From NCBI GenBank assembly GCA_949879795.1, contig CATLBR010000017.1:1-64000 (forward strand): DNA of 64,000 nt, read 5' to 3'. Within the stretch, counting starts at the first letter, position 1, and each line of letters begins with the position of its first letter. The position numbers and the translations under genes were made by a program. The DNA is from an uncultured Hungatella sp. GTDB taxonomy: Bacteria; Bacillota; Clostridia; Lachnospirales; Lachnospiraceae. The notes under the pieces were generated by a model that saw nothing but the letters and a program-made list of their open reading frames with translations, was not told the origin of the DNA and ran no database searches. Positions 42,423-52,717 of the stretch are shown one piece after another.

Positions 42423-42533
42423 GTAATAGAAAAGGGTGGCGATAAAGCTGCCGCCCACGCTTACTTAACGATTACTTATGCAATCGTCTTTAGGCCCATC
42501 AGACGCCGGCAAGCAAGCTGATGGGTCTTTTTC
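42423..42533 (+). ncRNA. Candidate small RNA with three hairpins
   Basis: Between a near-consensus promoter and a rho-independent terminator lie about 110 bases with three stems: GGGTGGC/GCCGCCC (42434-42456, one G-T pair), ACGATT/AATCGT (42468-42487), and the terminator stem CCCATCAG/CTGATGGG (42495-42525) followed by TCTTTTTCT. I cannot name a family. It lies in a mobile-element scar, so it may be a regulatory or antisense RNA of that element. Confidence 0.6.
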
Positions 42534-42573
42534 TGTCTGTCCCTTGTGCCTCTTTATGTAAGGTTTACTCTTT

Positions 42574-43002
42574 TCAGCCAATGTTGCCAGACCTACTAAG
42601 ATACTTACGATGCGGCTCATGATGTCTAAAATACCCACAGACCCGATCCTCCTTTCTCTGGTGTTTGCACACCTGCGGCACAGACCTAAGCTGTCCTAAG
42701 TCCGTCCCGAAGGTGCGTATTTCCCAAATAGGGAGTGCTGCCCGCTTTCTCTGATGTAAAACTATTATAAGGGATTTAGGGAGAGAATGGAATACCTGAA
42801 AATATGAAATTTGCCGAAAAAGAGAAAGGGGCTGCTGGCCGCCTGTCAGCGGGGGCAGCTGGTACAGCTTGCGCTCGATCTGTCTGCGCTCCAGGGCAAT
42901 CTGCTTTAATGCCTTCTCATCATCAGTCACAGATTCGATGCGCTCCAGAATGCTTAATCGGTCAAACAGGATGCCGTTGTATTCCTTTTCATTGATCGGC
43001 AT
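42574..43002 (-). CDS. Small hypothetical protein, perhaps truncated
   Basis: AAGGAGGTG precedes the start on the minus strand. The first 50 residues (INEKEYNGILFDRLSILERI; DDEKALKQIALERRQIERKL) look like a genuine charged helical protein of the sort carried by integrative elements. Beyond about residue 50 the frame (142 residues in all) reads like non-coding sequence, rich in His, Arg and Ser without pattern, which suggests a frameshift or truncation. Function unknown. Confidence 0.45.
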   Translation of the reverse strand: MPINEKEYNGILFDRLSILERIESVTDDEKALKQIALERRQIERKLYQLPPLTGGQQPLSLFRQISYFQVFHSLPKSLIIVLHQRKRAALPIWEIRTFGTDLGQLRSVPQVCKHQRKEDRVCGYFRHHEPHRKYLSRSGNIG

Positions 43003-43040
43003 ACATGACGCACCTCCTTGTTCAAAGTGTAATTCAGTGA

Positions 43041-43069
43041 TTGTCTATATGTTATGTTTATACTATAAT
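43041..43069 (+). promoter_or_regulatory. Promoter of the CapA-DUF5722-macro unit
   Basis: TTGTCT, 17-base spacer, TATAAT, 50 bp before the CapA start. Confidence 0.75.
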
Positions 43070-43118
43070 GGAAGAGATATTCGGTGTAAAGGATATAAAT
43101 CGTTTGGAGGGAGAGAAA

Positions 43119-44303
43119 ATGAGAGTACACAGGATTGCGGCGATTGCGGCGGCCCTTGTGCTGTCCGGGACGAGTCTTCTGGGGATGACGGCATCGGCAA
43201 GCCAGGGGACGGCACCGGAGGGCCAGGAGACCGGGGCGGCAGGCCAGGAGACGGCACCGGAGAGCCAGGAGGTCCCATCGGAAGGCCAGGAAACCGCTGC
43301 GGGCGGAACAGGGGAGCAGGTCTATAAAAAAGAACCCAAATCCCCGGACAAGGTGACCCTGTCTTTTGTGGGGGATATCAGCTTTGCAGAAGGCTACAAC
43401 AACATGGTATATTACCACAACAACGGGGACGACATCACAAAATGTATCGCGCCGGAGGTGATCGCCAGGATGGACGCCGCGGACATTATGATGATCAACA
43501 ACGAGTTTACCTACAGCAACAGAGGGAAACCTCTCTCGGGAAAGACATTCACCTTCCGGGCAAAGCCGGAGACGGTGGCGAACCTGACCACACTGTCGGC
43601 GGATATCGTGTCCCTGGCAAACAACCATGTCTACGACTACGGGGAGACGGCCCTGCTGGACACCATGGATACCTTGAGGCAGCAGGGGATTCCCTACGTG
43701 GGGGCGGGGCGCAACCTGGATGAGGCCAAGGAGATCGTCTATTTTCAGGCTGGAGACATGAAGATCGCCTATGTCAGCGCCACCCAGGTGGAGCGGTCTT
43801 ATGTCTTCACGAAAGAGGCTACGGCCACAAGCGCGGGGGTCTTGAGGACCTTCGACCCGACGGCGTTTCTGGAGGTCATAAGGAAGGCGAAAGAAAACAG
43901 TGACTTTGTGGTGGTCTATGTCCACTGGGGCACGGAGGGACTCAACCGGTTCGAGGCTGACCAGCAGAATCTGGGACACCAGTATATCGATGCAGGCGCG
44001 GACTTGGTGATCGGCGATCACACCCACTGCCTTCAGGGGGTAGAGTACTATAAAGGCGTTCCCATTTTTTACAGCCTGGGGAATTTCTGGTTCAACAGCA
44101 GGACTCTGGATACGGGTATAGTGGAGGCGGATGTCTCCATGGATGGAATCTTGGAATTCCGGTTTGTGCCCTGCCTCCAGTCGGGGTGCCGCACCACTCT
44201 GGTCGCAGACCAGGCAAAGAGGCAGCAGGTCTTCGGACTTCTTCAGAGCATCTCTGCCAATGCGGTGGTGGATGAGAACGGAGTCATCAGAGAAGCAAAA
44301 TAG
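43119..44303 (+). CDS. CapA-family secreted metallophosphatase-like protein
   Basis: This 394-residue protein has a signal peptide (VHRIAAIAAALVLSGTSLLG) and a low-complexity linker of repeated GQE/SQE units (about residues 28-65). The CapA/PGA_cap domain has VTLSFVGDISFAEGYN, MMINNEFTYSNRG, VSLANNHVYDYGE, VVYVHWGTEG, and VIGDHTHCLQGVEYYKGVPI with metal-ligand His residues. CapA proteins take part in poly-gamma-glutamate or other capsule handling, but no capB/capC is near. TTGGAGGGAGAG fixes ATG 43119. It is followed by DUF5722 in the same transcript. Confidence 0.88.
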   Translation: MRVHRIAAIAAALVLSGTSLLGMTASASQGTAPEGQETGAAGQETAPESQEVPSEGQETAAGGTGEQVYKKEPKSPDKVTLSFVGDISFAEGYNNMVYYHNNGDDITKCIAPEVIARMDAADIMMINNEFTYSNRGKPLSGKTFTFRAKPETVANLTTLSADIVSLANNHVYDYGETALLDTMDTLRQQGIPYVGAGRNLDEAKEIVYFQAGDMKIAYVSATQVERSYVFTKEATATSAGVLRTFDPTAFLEVIRKAKENSDFVVVYVHWGTEGLNRFEADQQNLGHQYIDAGADLVIGDHTHCLQGVEYYKGVPIFYSLGNFWFNSRTLDTGIVEADVSMDGILEFRFVPCLQSGCRTTLVADQAKRQQVFGLLQSISANAVVDENGVIREAK

Positions 44304-44326
44304 TACAAAATAAGGAGGATTTAATT

Positions 44327-45445
44327 ATGAAAAAGAGTTGGAAAAAAGCAATCGGGGCTTTCACTGCATCCGCGCTGGCGTTGTCCGTGAGCATGACATC
44401 ATTTGCGTTCTATCAGGAGCCTCAGAGCAAGAAAGGAATTTTGATTTCAGGGCAGGATTCGGAGCACCTGAACGATATCAGCAATCTGGGATGTAAGCAG
44501 GTGGTGTGCAATCTGGCATCCTATCAGAATGTCAACAGTTTTGACCCTCTGGCCAGCAAGTGCAAGGCAGAAGGCATCACCCTGACCATGATCCTTCTCA
44601 ACGGATTCGGGGCGTCGGATTCCCGTCTTCTTCCGGTTGACAGCCCGGTGGAAGGCGTGGGAAATTACGCGTTCAACACGGCCACGGCTGAGGGGGAGGC
44701 GGCAGTGCGCAATTACGCCAGAAACGTGGCGTCCCACTATGCCTACAGCGTCTCCAACTGGGTCATCGGAAACGAGGTCAACGATGCCGCCGCCTGGGAT
44801 TACAGTGGGGTAACGGATATAGACGAACATGCCGCGCAGTACGCGAAAGCGTTCCGCATTTTTTATGAGGAGATCAAGAAGGCAAATCCGGACGCAAGAG
44901 TGTTTATTCCTTTTGACATGCGCTGGAACGCCAGGGGGGCCGACCCGGCTTTGTATACGGTGAAGGAGTATCTGCCCAAGCTCAACGAGCTTTTGAAGGA
45001 TACGGATTACGGCATTGCCTGGCATGCGTACCCTGTACATTTCTTTACAAAACCGGAATTTTTGGACGACGACGGGATCTCCTTTGACCTGGACACGCCC
45101 AACATCAATCTGAAGAACATGAATGTGCTCACGGACTATATGCAGAACGCGGACATGCTCTCGCCTGGCGGACAGGTCCGCCATTTGCTTCTGACAGAGC
45201 AGGGCTTTACCTCGGCCTGTGAGAACGGGGAGGAGCGGCAGGCGGAGGCCATCCGGGCGGCCTACGAGATCGTTCAGGCCAATCCGTATATCGAAGGCTT
45301 TTATCTCTGCCGTCAGGTGGATGCCGCGTCCCAGGAGGCGGTGGGCGGTGCCTTTGGCCTCTGGACCAGAGATCCGGGAGCCGGACGGGATGAGATCCCT
45401 CTGGCCAAGAAGAAGGCCTGGAGCGTGTATCAGTCCCTGAATTGA
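44327..45445 (+). CDS. DUF5722 secreted glycoside-hydrolase-like protein
   Basis: This 372-residue protein has a signal peptide (MKKSWKKAIGAFTASALALS, ending near SFA). It looks like a TIM-barrel glycosidase-like fold: NLASYQNVNSFDPLASKCKA, WVIGNEVNDAAAWDYSG with a candidate acid/base Glu, YGIAWHAYPVHFF, and LLLTEQGFTSACENG with a candidate nucleophile Glu. It matches the DUF5722 pattern as I recall it; the activity is uncharacterised. AAGGAGG precedes the start, 23 bases after the CapA stop. Confidence 0.75.
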   Translation: MKKSWKKAIGAFTASALALSVSMTSFAFYQEPQSKKGILISGQDSEHLNDISNLGCKQVVCNLASYQNVNSFDPLASKCKAEGITLTMILLNGFGASDSRLLPVDSPVEGVGNYAFNTATAEGEAAVRNYARNVASHYAYSVSNWVIGNEVNDAAAWDYSGVTDIDEHAAQYAKAFRIFYEEIKKANPDARVFIPFDMRWNARGADPALYTVKEYLPKLNELLKDTDYGIAWHAYPVHFFTKPEFLDDDGISFDLDTPNINLKNMNVLTDYMQNADMLSPGGQVRHLLLTEQGFTSACENGEERQAEAIRAAYEIVQANPYIEGFYLCRQVDAASQEAVGGAFGLWTRDPGAGRDEIPLAKKKAWSVYQSLN

Positions 45446-45470
45446 GCAGGAAGCGGGAGGCGGTAACACA

Positions 45471-46688
45471 ATGCCATTTTTACTTGTAAGGGACGATATC
45501 ACAAAGGTGCGCGTCGATGCCGTTGTCAACCCGGCCAACCCCTGCCTCAAGGAGGGACAGGGGACGAGCCGCGCCGTCTTTCAGGCGGCGGGGAGGGAAC
45601 TTCTGCAGAAGGCCTGTGAAAAAGCGGGCAGGTGTGACATGGGAAAAGCGGTGATCACCGAGGGCTTTGGACTTCCGGCAAAATATGTGATCCATGCTGT
45701 GGGCCCGATGTGGCAGGGCGGCGGGCAGGGGGAAGATGGAATCCTCTACAGCGCATACATGGAATCCATGAAACTGGCCAGAAAATGGCGTCTGGAGTCC
45801 ATGGCGTTTCCCCTGCTCTCGTCGGGCAGCTACGGATATCCCAAAGAGCGGGCTCTGGCCATAGCTGTTTCGGCCATCAGCGATTTTCTCATGGAAAATG
45901 AGATGATGATCTACCTGGTGGTGTACGATGCCAGGTCCCTTGCGGTGAGCTGGAAACTGTTCGCATCCATAGAGGAGTACATAGACGAGCATTATATCCA
46001 GGAAAAAAATCATATCCGGGAAAGCGGGGAAGGGGAAGAGAGATTTGACAACCGGTCAGGGAGGATTTTTGAGGAAAAAAGCCAGATACCGCCGGCGTCC
46101 AAACCTGACAGGGCCAGGTTCCCCAGGTCTCTGTTTGGCAGAAAGCGCCGTGAGGAAACGTCGGCTCCGCTTCCCGCCGCCCTGCCGCCCTCAGAGAGAC
46201 AGACGCCGCTGTTTCCGCCGGCCGGCCAGGCCAGGCCCCTGCTGCCTCGGTCTTCTCCGCCGCCGCAGGCGGCCGTCAGGCCGTCCGCGGCATTTTCCCA
46301 GGCCAGGCCTGAGGAGAAGACAAGGATGCTGGAAGATATCATGCTCCACATGGGAGAGACATTCTCCCAGATGCTGCTCCGGCTGATCGATGAGCGGGGG
46401 CTGCCGGATCCGGAGGTCTATCACAAGGCCAACATAGATCGGAAACTGTTCTCAAAGATAAGGACGAACATCCATTACTCTCCCAACAAGAAGACGGTTT
46501 TGTCCTTTGCCATAGCCCTGGAGCTTTCCCTTGACGAGACAAAGGATCTGCTGAGGACCGCCGGCTATTCACTGTCCGACAGTTCCCGGTTCGACGTGAT
46601 CATCAGCTTTTTTCTGGAACACGGTATCTACGATATCTTTGAGATCAACGAGATGCTGTTCTACTATGAGCAGCCGCTTTTAGGCTGA
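45471..46688 (+). CDS. Macro-domain protein with C-terminal HTH-like domain
   Basis: This 405-residue protein starts with a macro domain (about 1-175): DAVVNPANPCLKEGQGTSRA, YVIHAVGPMW and PLLSSGSYGYP, the ADP-ribose-binding loops. Macro domains bind or remove ADP-ribose. A Pro/Arg-rich linker (about 190-285) joins a C-terminal alpha-helical domain (YHKANIDRKLFSKIRTNIHY; LSFAIALELSLDETKDLLRT) resembling an XRE-like HTH. GGGAGG precedes the start. The fusion suggests an ADP-ribose-responsive regulator or a defence effector. No ADP-ribosyltransferase partner is adjacent. Confidence 0.8.
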   Translation: MPFLLVRDDITKVRVDAVVNPANPCLKEGQGTSRAVFQAAGRELLQKACEKAGRCDMGKAVITEGFGLPAKYVIHAVGPMWQGGGQGEDGILYSAYMESMKLARKWRLESMAFPLLSSGSYGYPKERALAIAVSAISDFLMENEMMIYLVVYDARSLAVSWKLFASIEEYIDEHYIQEKNHIRESGEGEERFDNRSGRIFEEKSQIPPASKPDRARFPRSLFGRKRREETSAPLPAALPPSERQTPLFPPAGQARPLLPRSSPPPQAAVRPSAAFSQARPEEKTRMLEDIMLHMGETFSQMLLRLIDERGLPDPEVYHKANIDRKLFSKIRTNIHYSPNKKTVLSFAIALELSLDETKDLLRTAGYSLSDSSRFDVIISFFLEHGIYDIFEINEMLFYYEQPLLG

Positions 46689-46717
46689 GTTAGGGGCGGT
46701 AAACAGACAAAAAGTCG

Positions 46718-46747
46718 TGGACAATACACCGCCCTCCGTTGTATGAT
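46718..46747 (+). promoter_or_regulatory. Promoter of the GH1-MATE unit
   Basis: TGGACA, 18-base spacer, TATGAT, about 60 bp upstream of the glycosidase start. Confidence 0.5.
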
Positions 46748-46795
46748 AGTACATACAGAAATATGCGCTCCTGCAGGGGCGTATAAATTACATAA

Positions 46796-48226
<1,431 letters not shown>

Positions 48227-48229
48227 TCC

Positions 48230-49591
48230 ATGAAAGAACGAATTTCATTTACAAAAAATATAGATATGATTCAGGGGCCGATTTTTCGGTCCCTGGTGCT
48301 GTTTGCCCTTCCTATTTTAGGCTCCAATATCTTCCAGCAGTTTTACAACACCATGGACACCATGATCGTGGGAAATTATCTGGGGGACGTGTCCCTGGCT
48401 GCCATCGGTGTCTGCACACCTATCTATGACCTGATGGTGGGATTTGCCCTGGGGATAGGCAACGGCCTTGCCATCGTCACGGCCAGAAGTTTCGGCTCCG
48501 GGGACGTGAGCCAGCTAAAAAAATCGGTGGCCAGTTCCATGGTTATCGGTCTGTTTTCTTCTCTGGTGATCACGGCTATAGCCCAGCTGTGTCTGTACCC
48601 TCTGCTGAAGGTGCTGAACACGCCGCAGGAGATCATCGATGAGGCATACGGCTACATTTCCACGGTGACGCTGTTTGTGGCGGTCATGTTTGCCTACAAC
48701 CTGTGCGCGGGACTTTTGAGGGCCGTGGGCAACAGTTTCATGCCGCTGGTGTTTCTGGTGGTCTCCTCCTGCATCAATATCTTTCTGGATATCCTTTTTA
48801 TCACCAGATTCCACATGGGGGTGAAAGGAGCGGCTGTGGCTACGGTTATATCCCAGGGTCTGTCGGTGGTTCTGTGCGTCGTCTACATTTTTAAAAAGAG
48901 CAGGATTCTTGTGCCGGAGAGAGAGCATTTCAAGGCGGACAGGGAGATGTATGGGGAACTTCTGGGCCAGGGCTTCTCCATGGGCTTCATGAGCAGTATC
49001 GTGTCTGCAGGCTCCGTGATTCTCCAGTACGGCATCAACGGCCTGGGGTATCTGATTATAGCGGCTCACACATCCGCCAGAAAGCTGTATATGTTCAGCA
49101 TGATGCCCGTGTCTGCCATGGGGATGGCGTTCAGCACCTTTGTGTCCCAGAATAAAGGTGCTGATCAGGGCGGAAGGATCCGCAGGGCCATGAAGTGTGT
49201 GTATATCTATGACCTGATTGTGACCGCGGCGATCACGGCGGTGATGTGGGTGTGCGCTCCCGCCCTGGTGAGATGGATCTCCGGTTCCGGTCAGGCGGCG
49301 GTTCTGGAAAACGGAGCAAGATATCTGCGGTTTGTGGCTCCCTTCTATGTGGTGCTGGGAATTCTTCTGGACACCCGGTTTGCCCTACAGGGGCTGGGAC
49401 AGAAGCTGCTGCCCCTGGTGTCCAGCGTCATCGAGTTTTTCGGCAAGATATTGTTTGTGATCGTATTCATTCCCAGATTCGCCTACACGGCGGTGATCTT
49501 CTGCGAGCCGGTGATCTGGTGCGTCATGACGGCACAGCTGGTATATACGTTTTACACCAATGAATATATTCGGTCGTTCAAGGGGCGCTGA
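48230..49591 (+). CDS. MATE family efflux transporter
   Basis: This 453-residue protein has 12 helices and MATE signatures: ALPILGSNIFQQFYNTMDTM, VGNYLGDVSLAAIGVC in repeat one, and TFVSQNKGADQGGRIRRAMK in repeat two. Such pumps extrude drugs or metabolites by Na+ or proton antiport. It starts three bases after the GH1 stop and is co-transcribed with it, so export of an aglycone released by the glycosidase is an attractive idea (inference). Confidence 0.92.
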   Translation: MKERISFTKNIDMIQGPIFRSLVLFALPILGSNIFQQFYNTMDTMIVGNYLGDVSLAAIGVCTPIYDLMVGFALGIGNGLAIVTARSFGSGDVSQLKKSVASSMVIGLFSSLVITAIAQLCLYPLLKVLNTPQEIIDEAYGYISTVTLFVAVMFAYNLCAGLLRAVGNSFMPLVFLVVSSCINIFLDILFITRFHMGVKGAAVATVISQGLSVVLCVVYIFKKSRILVPEREHFKADREMYGELLGQGFSMGFMSSIVSAGSVILQYGINGLGYLIIAAHTSARKLYMFSMMPVSAMGMAFSTFVSQNKGADQGGRIRRAMKCVYIYDLIVTAAITAVMWVCAPALVRWISGSGQAAVLENGARYLRFVAPFYVVLGILLDTRFALQGLGQKLLPLVSSVIEFFGKILFVIVFIPRFAYTAVIFCEPVIWCVMTAQLVYTFYTNEYIRSFKGR

Positions 49592-49692
49592 CAGCCTGTC
49601 TGCCCTCCGGCTATCTTTAGATGTTTCCGGATTGGGTCGATATACAATAAAAGACTAAGTGTCAGACAAAGATGACAGATGGAGGATGCAGA

Positions 49693-50703
49693 ATGAATCT
49701 GGAACAGACAGGGCAGCTTCGATACAATATCGCCACATCTTCTGATAACACACTGATTCCCCAGATCGCCATTTCTCTTACGGCTATGGCCAGGAATCTC
49801 AAAGACGCACATATAGACTACTATCTTCTCCACAGCCAGGTGACCACAGAAAATTTAAACATGCTCTCCGCTCTGTGCGGCGGATTGGGAAACATTTCGT
49901 TTCACCCCATTCTGGTGCCGGAGCCGGAGGCTTATGACCCCCTGGTAGAGGCAGGAGGATGGCTGAGAGAAACTTACTATCCACTTTGTGCCCATCAGCT
50001 GCTGCCGGACACCATGGACCGGGTACTGTATCTGGATGCAGGCGACACTCTGGTGACAGGGGACATCGCGCCGTATTATATGGAGGATTTTGAAGACGCT
50101 TTCCTGATCGTCACCGGTCAGAAATACAAGGTGGTAAACGGAGTATGGCTGATACCGGAACCTGAAGATCTGGAGAATCGGAAAGATTATCTTCCGGGCA
50201 TCCTGGAGGGACTGTTTAATTCAGGTTCCTATATGATAAACCTGGCAAAGATGCGTAAGGCAGGTATCGGCCTGCCCTACTATTACCGCTGTACGGAGCA
50301 GCTGCGCAAGGCAGCCCCCGTATTTACGGAGAAAAATCTGTGCGGGGAGGGAGACGTGTATTTTGGCGACCAGGGACTTCTCTCCGCGGCCTTTATCGGC
50401 CGATTGAAATATTACGGATATCCCCGGATACGGGATATGTGGTACAATCCATACAATTTTTGTCTTGGATACTATGATTATTTTGACAGGAAACCGGATT
50501 ACCAGCCTTCTGTCCTCCACTTTGCGGGGGTTCCCTTCAAACCGTGGAAAGCCGATTATCCGGTCTTTCCGGAGCGTTTTAAGAGAAGGGGCGGCATCGC
50601 CAGGCAGCTGAGCGAGCTGAAGCCTCTGCAGCTGGAATACTATTTCCTGTGGCTGGAATATCTGTTTTTGACAGATAAAGTTTTGAGTATGCTGGGGATT
50701 TAA
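49693..50703 (+). CDS. Glycosyltransferase family 8 protein
   Basis: This 336-residue GT8-type enzyme has YNIATSSDNTLIPQIAISLT at the N-terminus and a DxxD metal/nucleotide-sugar motif in VLYLDAGDTLVTGDI. A later FNSGSYMINLAKMR and GDQGLLSAAF match the family. It transfers a hexose (donor unknown), likely to a cell-surface glycan. An ATG at 49672 is in frame, but GGAGG at 49681-49685 favours 49693. Followed after 17 bases by a patatin-like gene. Confidence 0.85.
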   Translation: MNLEQTGQLRYNIATSSDNTLIPQIAISLTAMARNLKDAHIDYYLLHSQVTTENLNMLSALCGGLGNISFHPILVPEPEAYDPLVEAGGWLRETYYPLCAHQLLPDTMDRVLYLDAGDTLVTGDIAPYYMEDFEDAFLIVTGQKYKVVNGVWLIPEPEDLENRKDYLPGILEGLFNSGSYMINLAKMRKAGIGLPYYYRCTEQLRKAAPVFTEKNLCGEGDVYFGDQGLLSAAFIGRLKYYGYPRIRDMWYNPYNFCLGYYDYFDRKPDYQPSVLHFAGVPFKPWKADYPVFPERFKRRGGIARQLSELKPLQLEYYFLWLEYLFLTDKVLSMLGI

Positions 50704-50720
50704 ATGGAGGAATGGAAGAG

Positions 50721-51605
50721 ATGGAACAGCACTATAGGGAAAATATGAATACAGAAGAGAAAGTAGGACTGGTGCTGGAAGGCGGCGGCATGAGGGGAAT
50801 CTACACAGCAGGTGTTTTGGATGTGTTTATGGAGCACGGATTGTCTTTTGACGGGGTGATCGGGGTGTCGGCGGGGGCCATCCACGGCTGTTCCTTCGTG
50901 TCGGGGCAGGTGGGACGGAGTATCCGCTACTATAAAAAGTATTGCAGAGACAGCCGTTTCATGAGTTTTCGGAATGTGTTAAAGACGGGAGACATAGTGG
51001 ACGAGCAGTTTTGTTATCATGAGCTGCCGGACATCCTGGACCCTTTTGACCATCAGGCTTTCCAGAGATCCAGCACCAAATTTTATGTGACCTGCAGCAA
51101 CCTGGAGACAGGGAAGGCAGAATACCTGCACCTCACCGACATGAGAGCACAGATCGATCTGCTGCGGGCGTCGGCATCCCTGCCCTACGTGTCCAGGGTC
51201 GTGGAGTGCGGCGGCAGGAAACTGCTGGACGGGGGATGCACAGACAGTATCCCGGTGAACGCTTTTATGAAAATGGGTTATGAGCGGAATGTGGTAGTTC
51301 TGACCCGGAGCAGAGAGTACGTGAAAGAACCGGAGCACTCCACTCTGGCCAGGCTGTATTACCGGCAGTATCCCCGGTTCGCCGCGGCCATGAAAAACCG
51401 TCACAAGGTTTACAACAATTCCAGGAAACTGATCCGCCGCCTGCAGGAGGAGGGAAAGGCGTTTGTCATCAGCCCCGCTCAGGGGCCGGATATCGGCCGT
51501 GTCTGCCATGATCCGGACAAGATTCAGGAAGTGTATGATCAGGGGCGGGGAGACGCCATAAGGCAGCTGGGGAATCTGGAAATATTTCTGGAAAATTCTA
51601 GATAA
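50721..51605 (+). CDS. Patatin-like phospholipase
   Basis: This 294-residue RssA/YjjU-type serine lipid hydrolase has the oxyanion segment LEGGGMRGIYTAGVLDVF, nucleophile S50 in GVSAGA and the dyad Asp in LDGGCTDSIPV. It has no signal peptide, so it acts at the cytoplasmic face of the membrane. GGAGG at 50706-50710 fits ATG 50721 better than ATG 50712. It ends before a bidirectional terminator. Confidence 0.9.
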   Translation: MEQHYRENMNTEEKVGLVLEGGGMRGIYTAGVLDVFMEHGLSFDGVIGVSAGAIHGCSFVSGQVGRSIRYYKKYCRDSRFMSFRNVLKTGDIVDEQFCYHELPDILDPFDHQAFQRSSTKFYVTCSNLETGKAEYLHLTDMRAQIDLLRASASLPYVSRVVECGGRKLLDGGCTDSIPVNAFMKMGYERNVVVLTRSREYVKEPEHSTLARLYYRQYPRFAAAMKNRHKVYNNSRKLIRRLQEEGKAFVISPAQGPDIGRVCHDPDKIQEVYDQGRGDAIRQLGNLEIFLENSR

Positions 51606-51674
51606 TGATCCGGGGGCCTGCCCTTCACAGAGAGGGTATTATGGCCGGTTCTTCCCGGAAACAGTGAAAAGTCA

Positions 51675-51712
51675 AATCCGCCGGACAGGTGACCTGTCAG
51701 GCGGATTGTTTT
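51675..51712. terminator. Bidirectional terminator
   Basis: AATCCGCC-G-GACAGG and CCTGTC-A-GGCGGATT pair around a TGA loop (one mismatch in a 15-bp stem), followed by GTTTTAT on the plus strand. It separates the patatin gene from the converging DUF362 gene. Confidence 0.9.
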
Positions 51713-51726
51713 ATCGGCTCTGTTGT

Positions 51727-52590
51727 CTACAGATTGATCAGCTCATACTCTCTGCTGCCGAATCCCAATTGGGCCGCTGCCTCCACGGTGTGGACGCCGT
51801 TTCTGGACTGAATCCTCTCGATGAGATCAGCTTTTCCGGGATCGTCGGAGGCGTACACCAGATCCAGGCAGGCCTGGTCCAGAGCGATGGGATCCAGAGA
51901 GGCCAGGATTCCGATATCGCCGATCTTCGGGTCCTCGGCCACGGCGCAGCAGTCACAGTCTACGGACATGTTACACATCACGTTGATGAAGGCCATCTTT
52001 CCGCCGAAATAGGCGACGATGGACTTTGCCGCGTCCGCCATGGACTCCAGGAAAGAGTCGTGGTCAGAAGTCCATATATCGTCAGGAACGCCGGCTCCGT
52101 GGATGTAGGCCTTTCCGTAAGAAGAAGCGATCCCGATGGAGATGTTCTTCAGGGCGCCGCCGAATCCGCCCATGGGATGCCCTTTAAAATGGGACAGTAC
52201 CAGCATGGAGTCGTATCGGGACAGATGGTCGCCCACATAGTTCTTCTGAATCTGTTTTCCTCCCTCTATGGGAAGCTCCAGATCTTTCTCCTCATCCATG
52301 ATATCTACCTTGGCGATGTCGGTCCAGCCGTGGAGCTTCATGGTCTCCCAGTGAGCCTTGGTGGTGTTGCGCTTTCCGCTGTAGGCGGTGTTGCACTCCA
52401 CGATGGTTCCGTGGACATAGTCAATAACAGGTTTCAGAAATGCCGGACGGATAAAGTTCTGGTTTCCCACTTCTCCGGAGTGCAGCTTCACGGCCACGTT
52501 CCCGGGCAGTTCCACGCCAAGAGCCTTGTACATCTGAATCATCATGTCACTGGTAATGTCCTTTGAAAAATAAACTTTTGACTTTCCCAT
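51727..52590 (-). CDS. DUF362 domain protein
   Basis: This 287-residue DUF362 protein has KLHSGEVGNQNFIRPAFLKP, LSHFKGHPMGGFGGALKNIS and SLDPIALDQACLDLVYAS. A Cys-rich segment, CNMSVDCDCCAVAEDPKIGD, could bind a metal or Fe-S cluster, as DUF362 proteins are often fused to ferredoxin domains. The function is not established. The gene is single and converges on the patatin gene. Confidence 0.85.
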   Translation of the reverse strand: MGKSKVYFSKDITSDMMIQMYKALGVELPGNVAVKLHSGEVGNQNFIRPAFLKPVIDYVHGTIVECNTAYSGKRNTTKAHWETMKLHGWTDIAKVDIMDEEKDLELPIEGGKQIQKNYVGDHLSRYDSMLVLSHFKGHPMGGFGGALKNISIGIASSYGKAYIHGAGVPDDIWTSDHDSFLESMADAAKSIVAYFGGKMAFINVMCNMSVDCDCCAVAEDPKIGDIGILASLDPIALDQACLDLVYASDDPGKADLIERIQSRNGVHTVEAAAQLGFGSREYELINL

Positions 52591-52683
52591 ATGTCTCTTC
52601 TCCTGTTCTTATATTTTCCCTGCACAGGCAGGAAATGCTGTATGTCCATTATAAAGCCTGAAGTTCACTTTAAGCAAGGAAAA

Positions 52684-52709
52684 CTTTCACGACACCGGTG
52701 TGGTGAAAG
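52684..52709 (-). terminator. Terminator of the deacetylase gene
   Basis: CTTTCAC-GA-CACCGGTG-TG-GTGAAAG folds into a stem with a self-complementary core. On the minus strand it is followed by TTTTCC, just past the deacetylase stop. Confidence 0.7.
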
Positions 52710-52717
52710 TGAACATG

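Noticed and set aside
43079-43330. GGCCAGGAG-type short repeats as an independent repeat element
   Set aside because: They encode the GQE-rich linker of the CapA protein and are simply low-complexity coding sequence.
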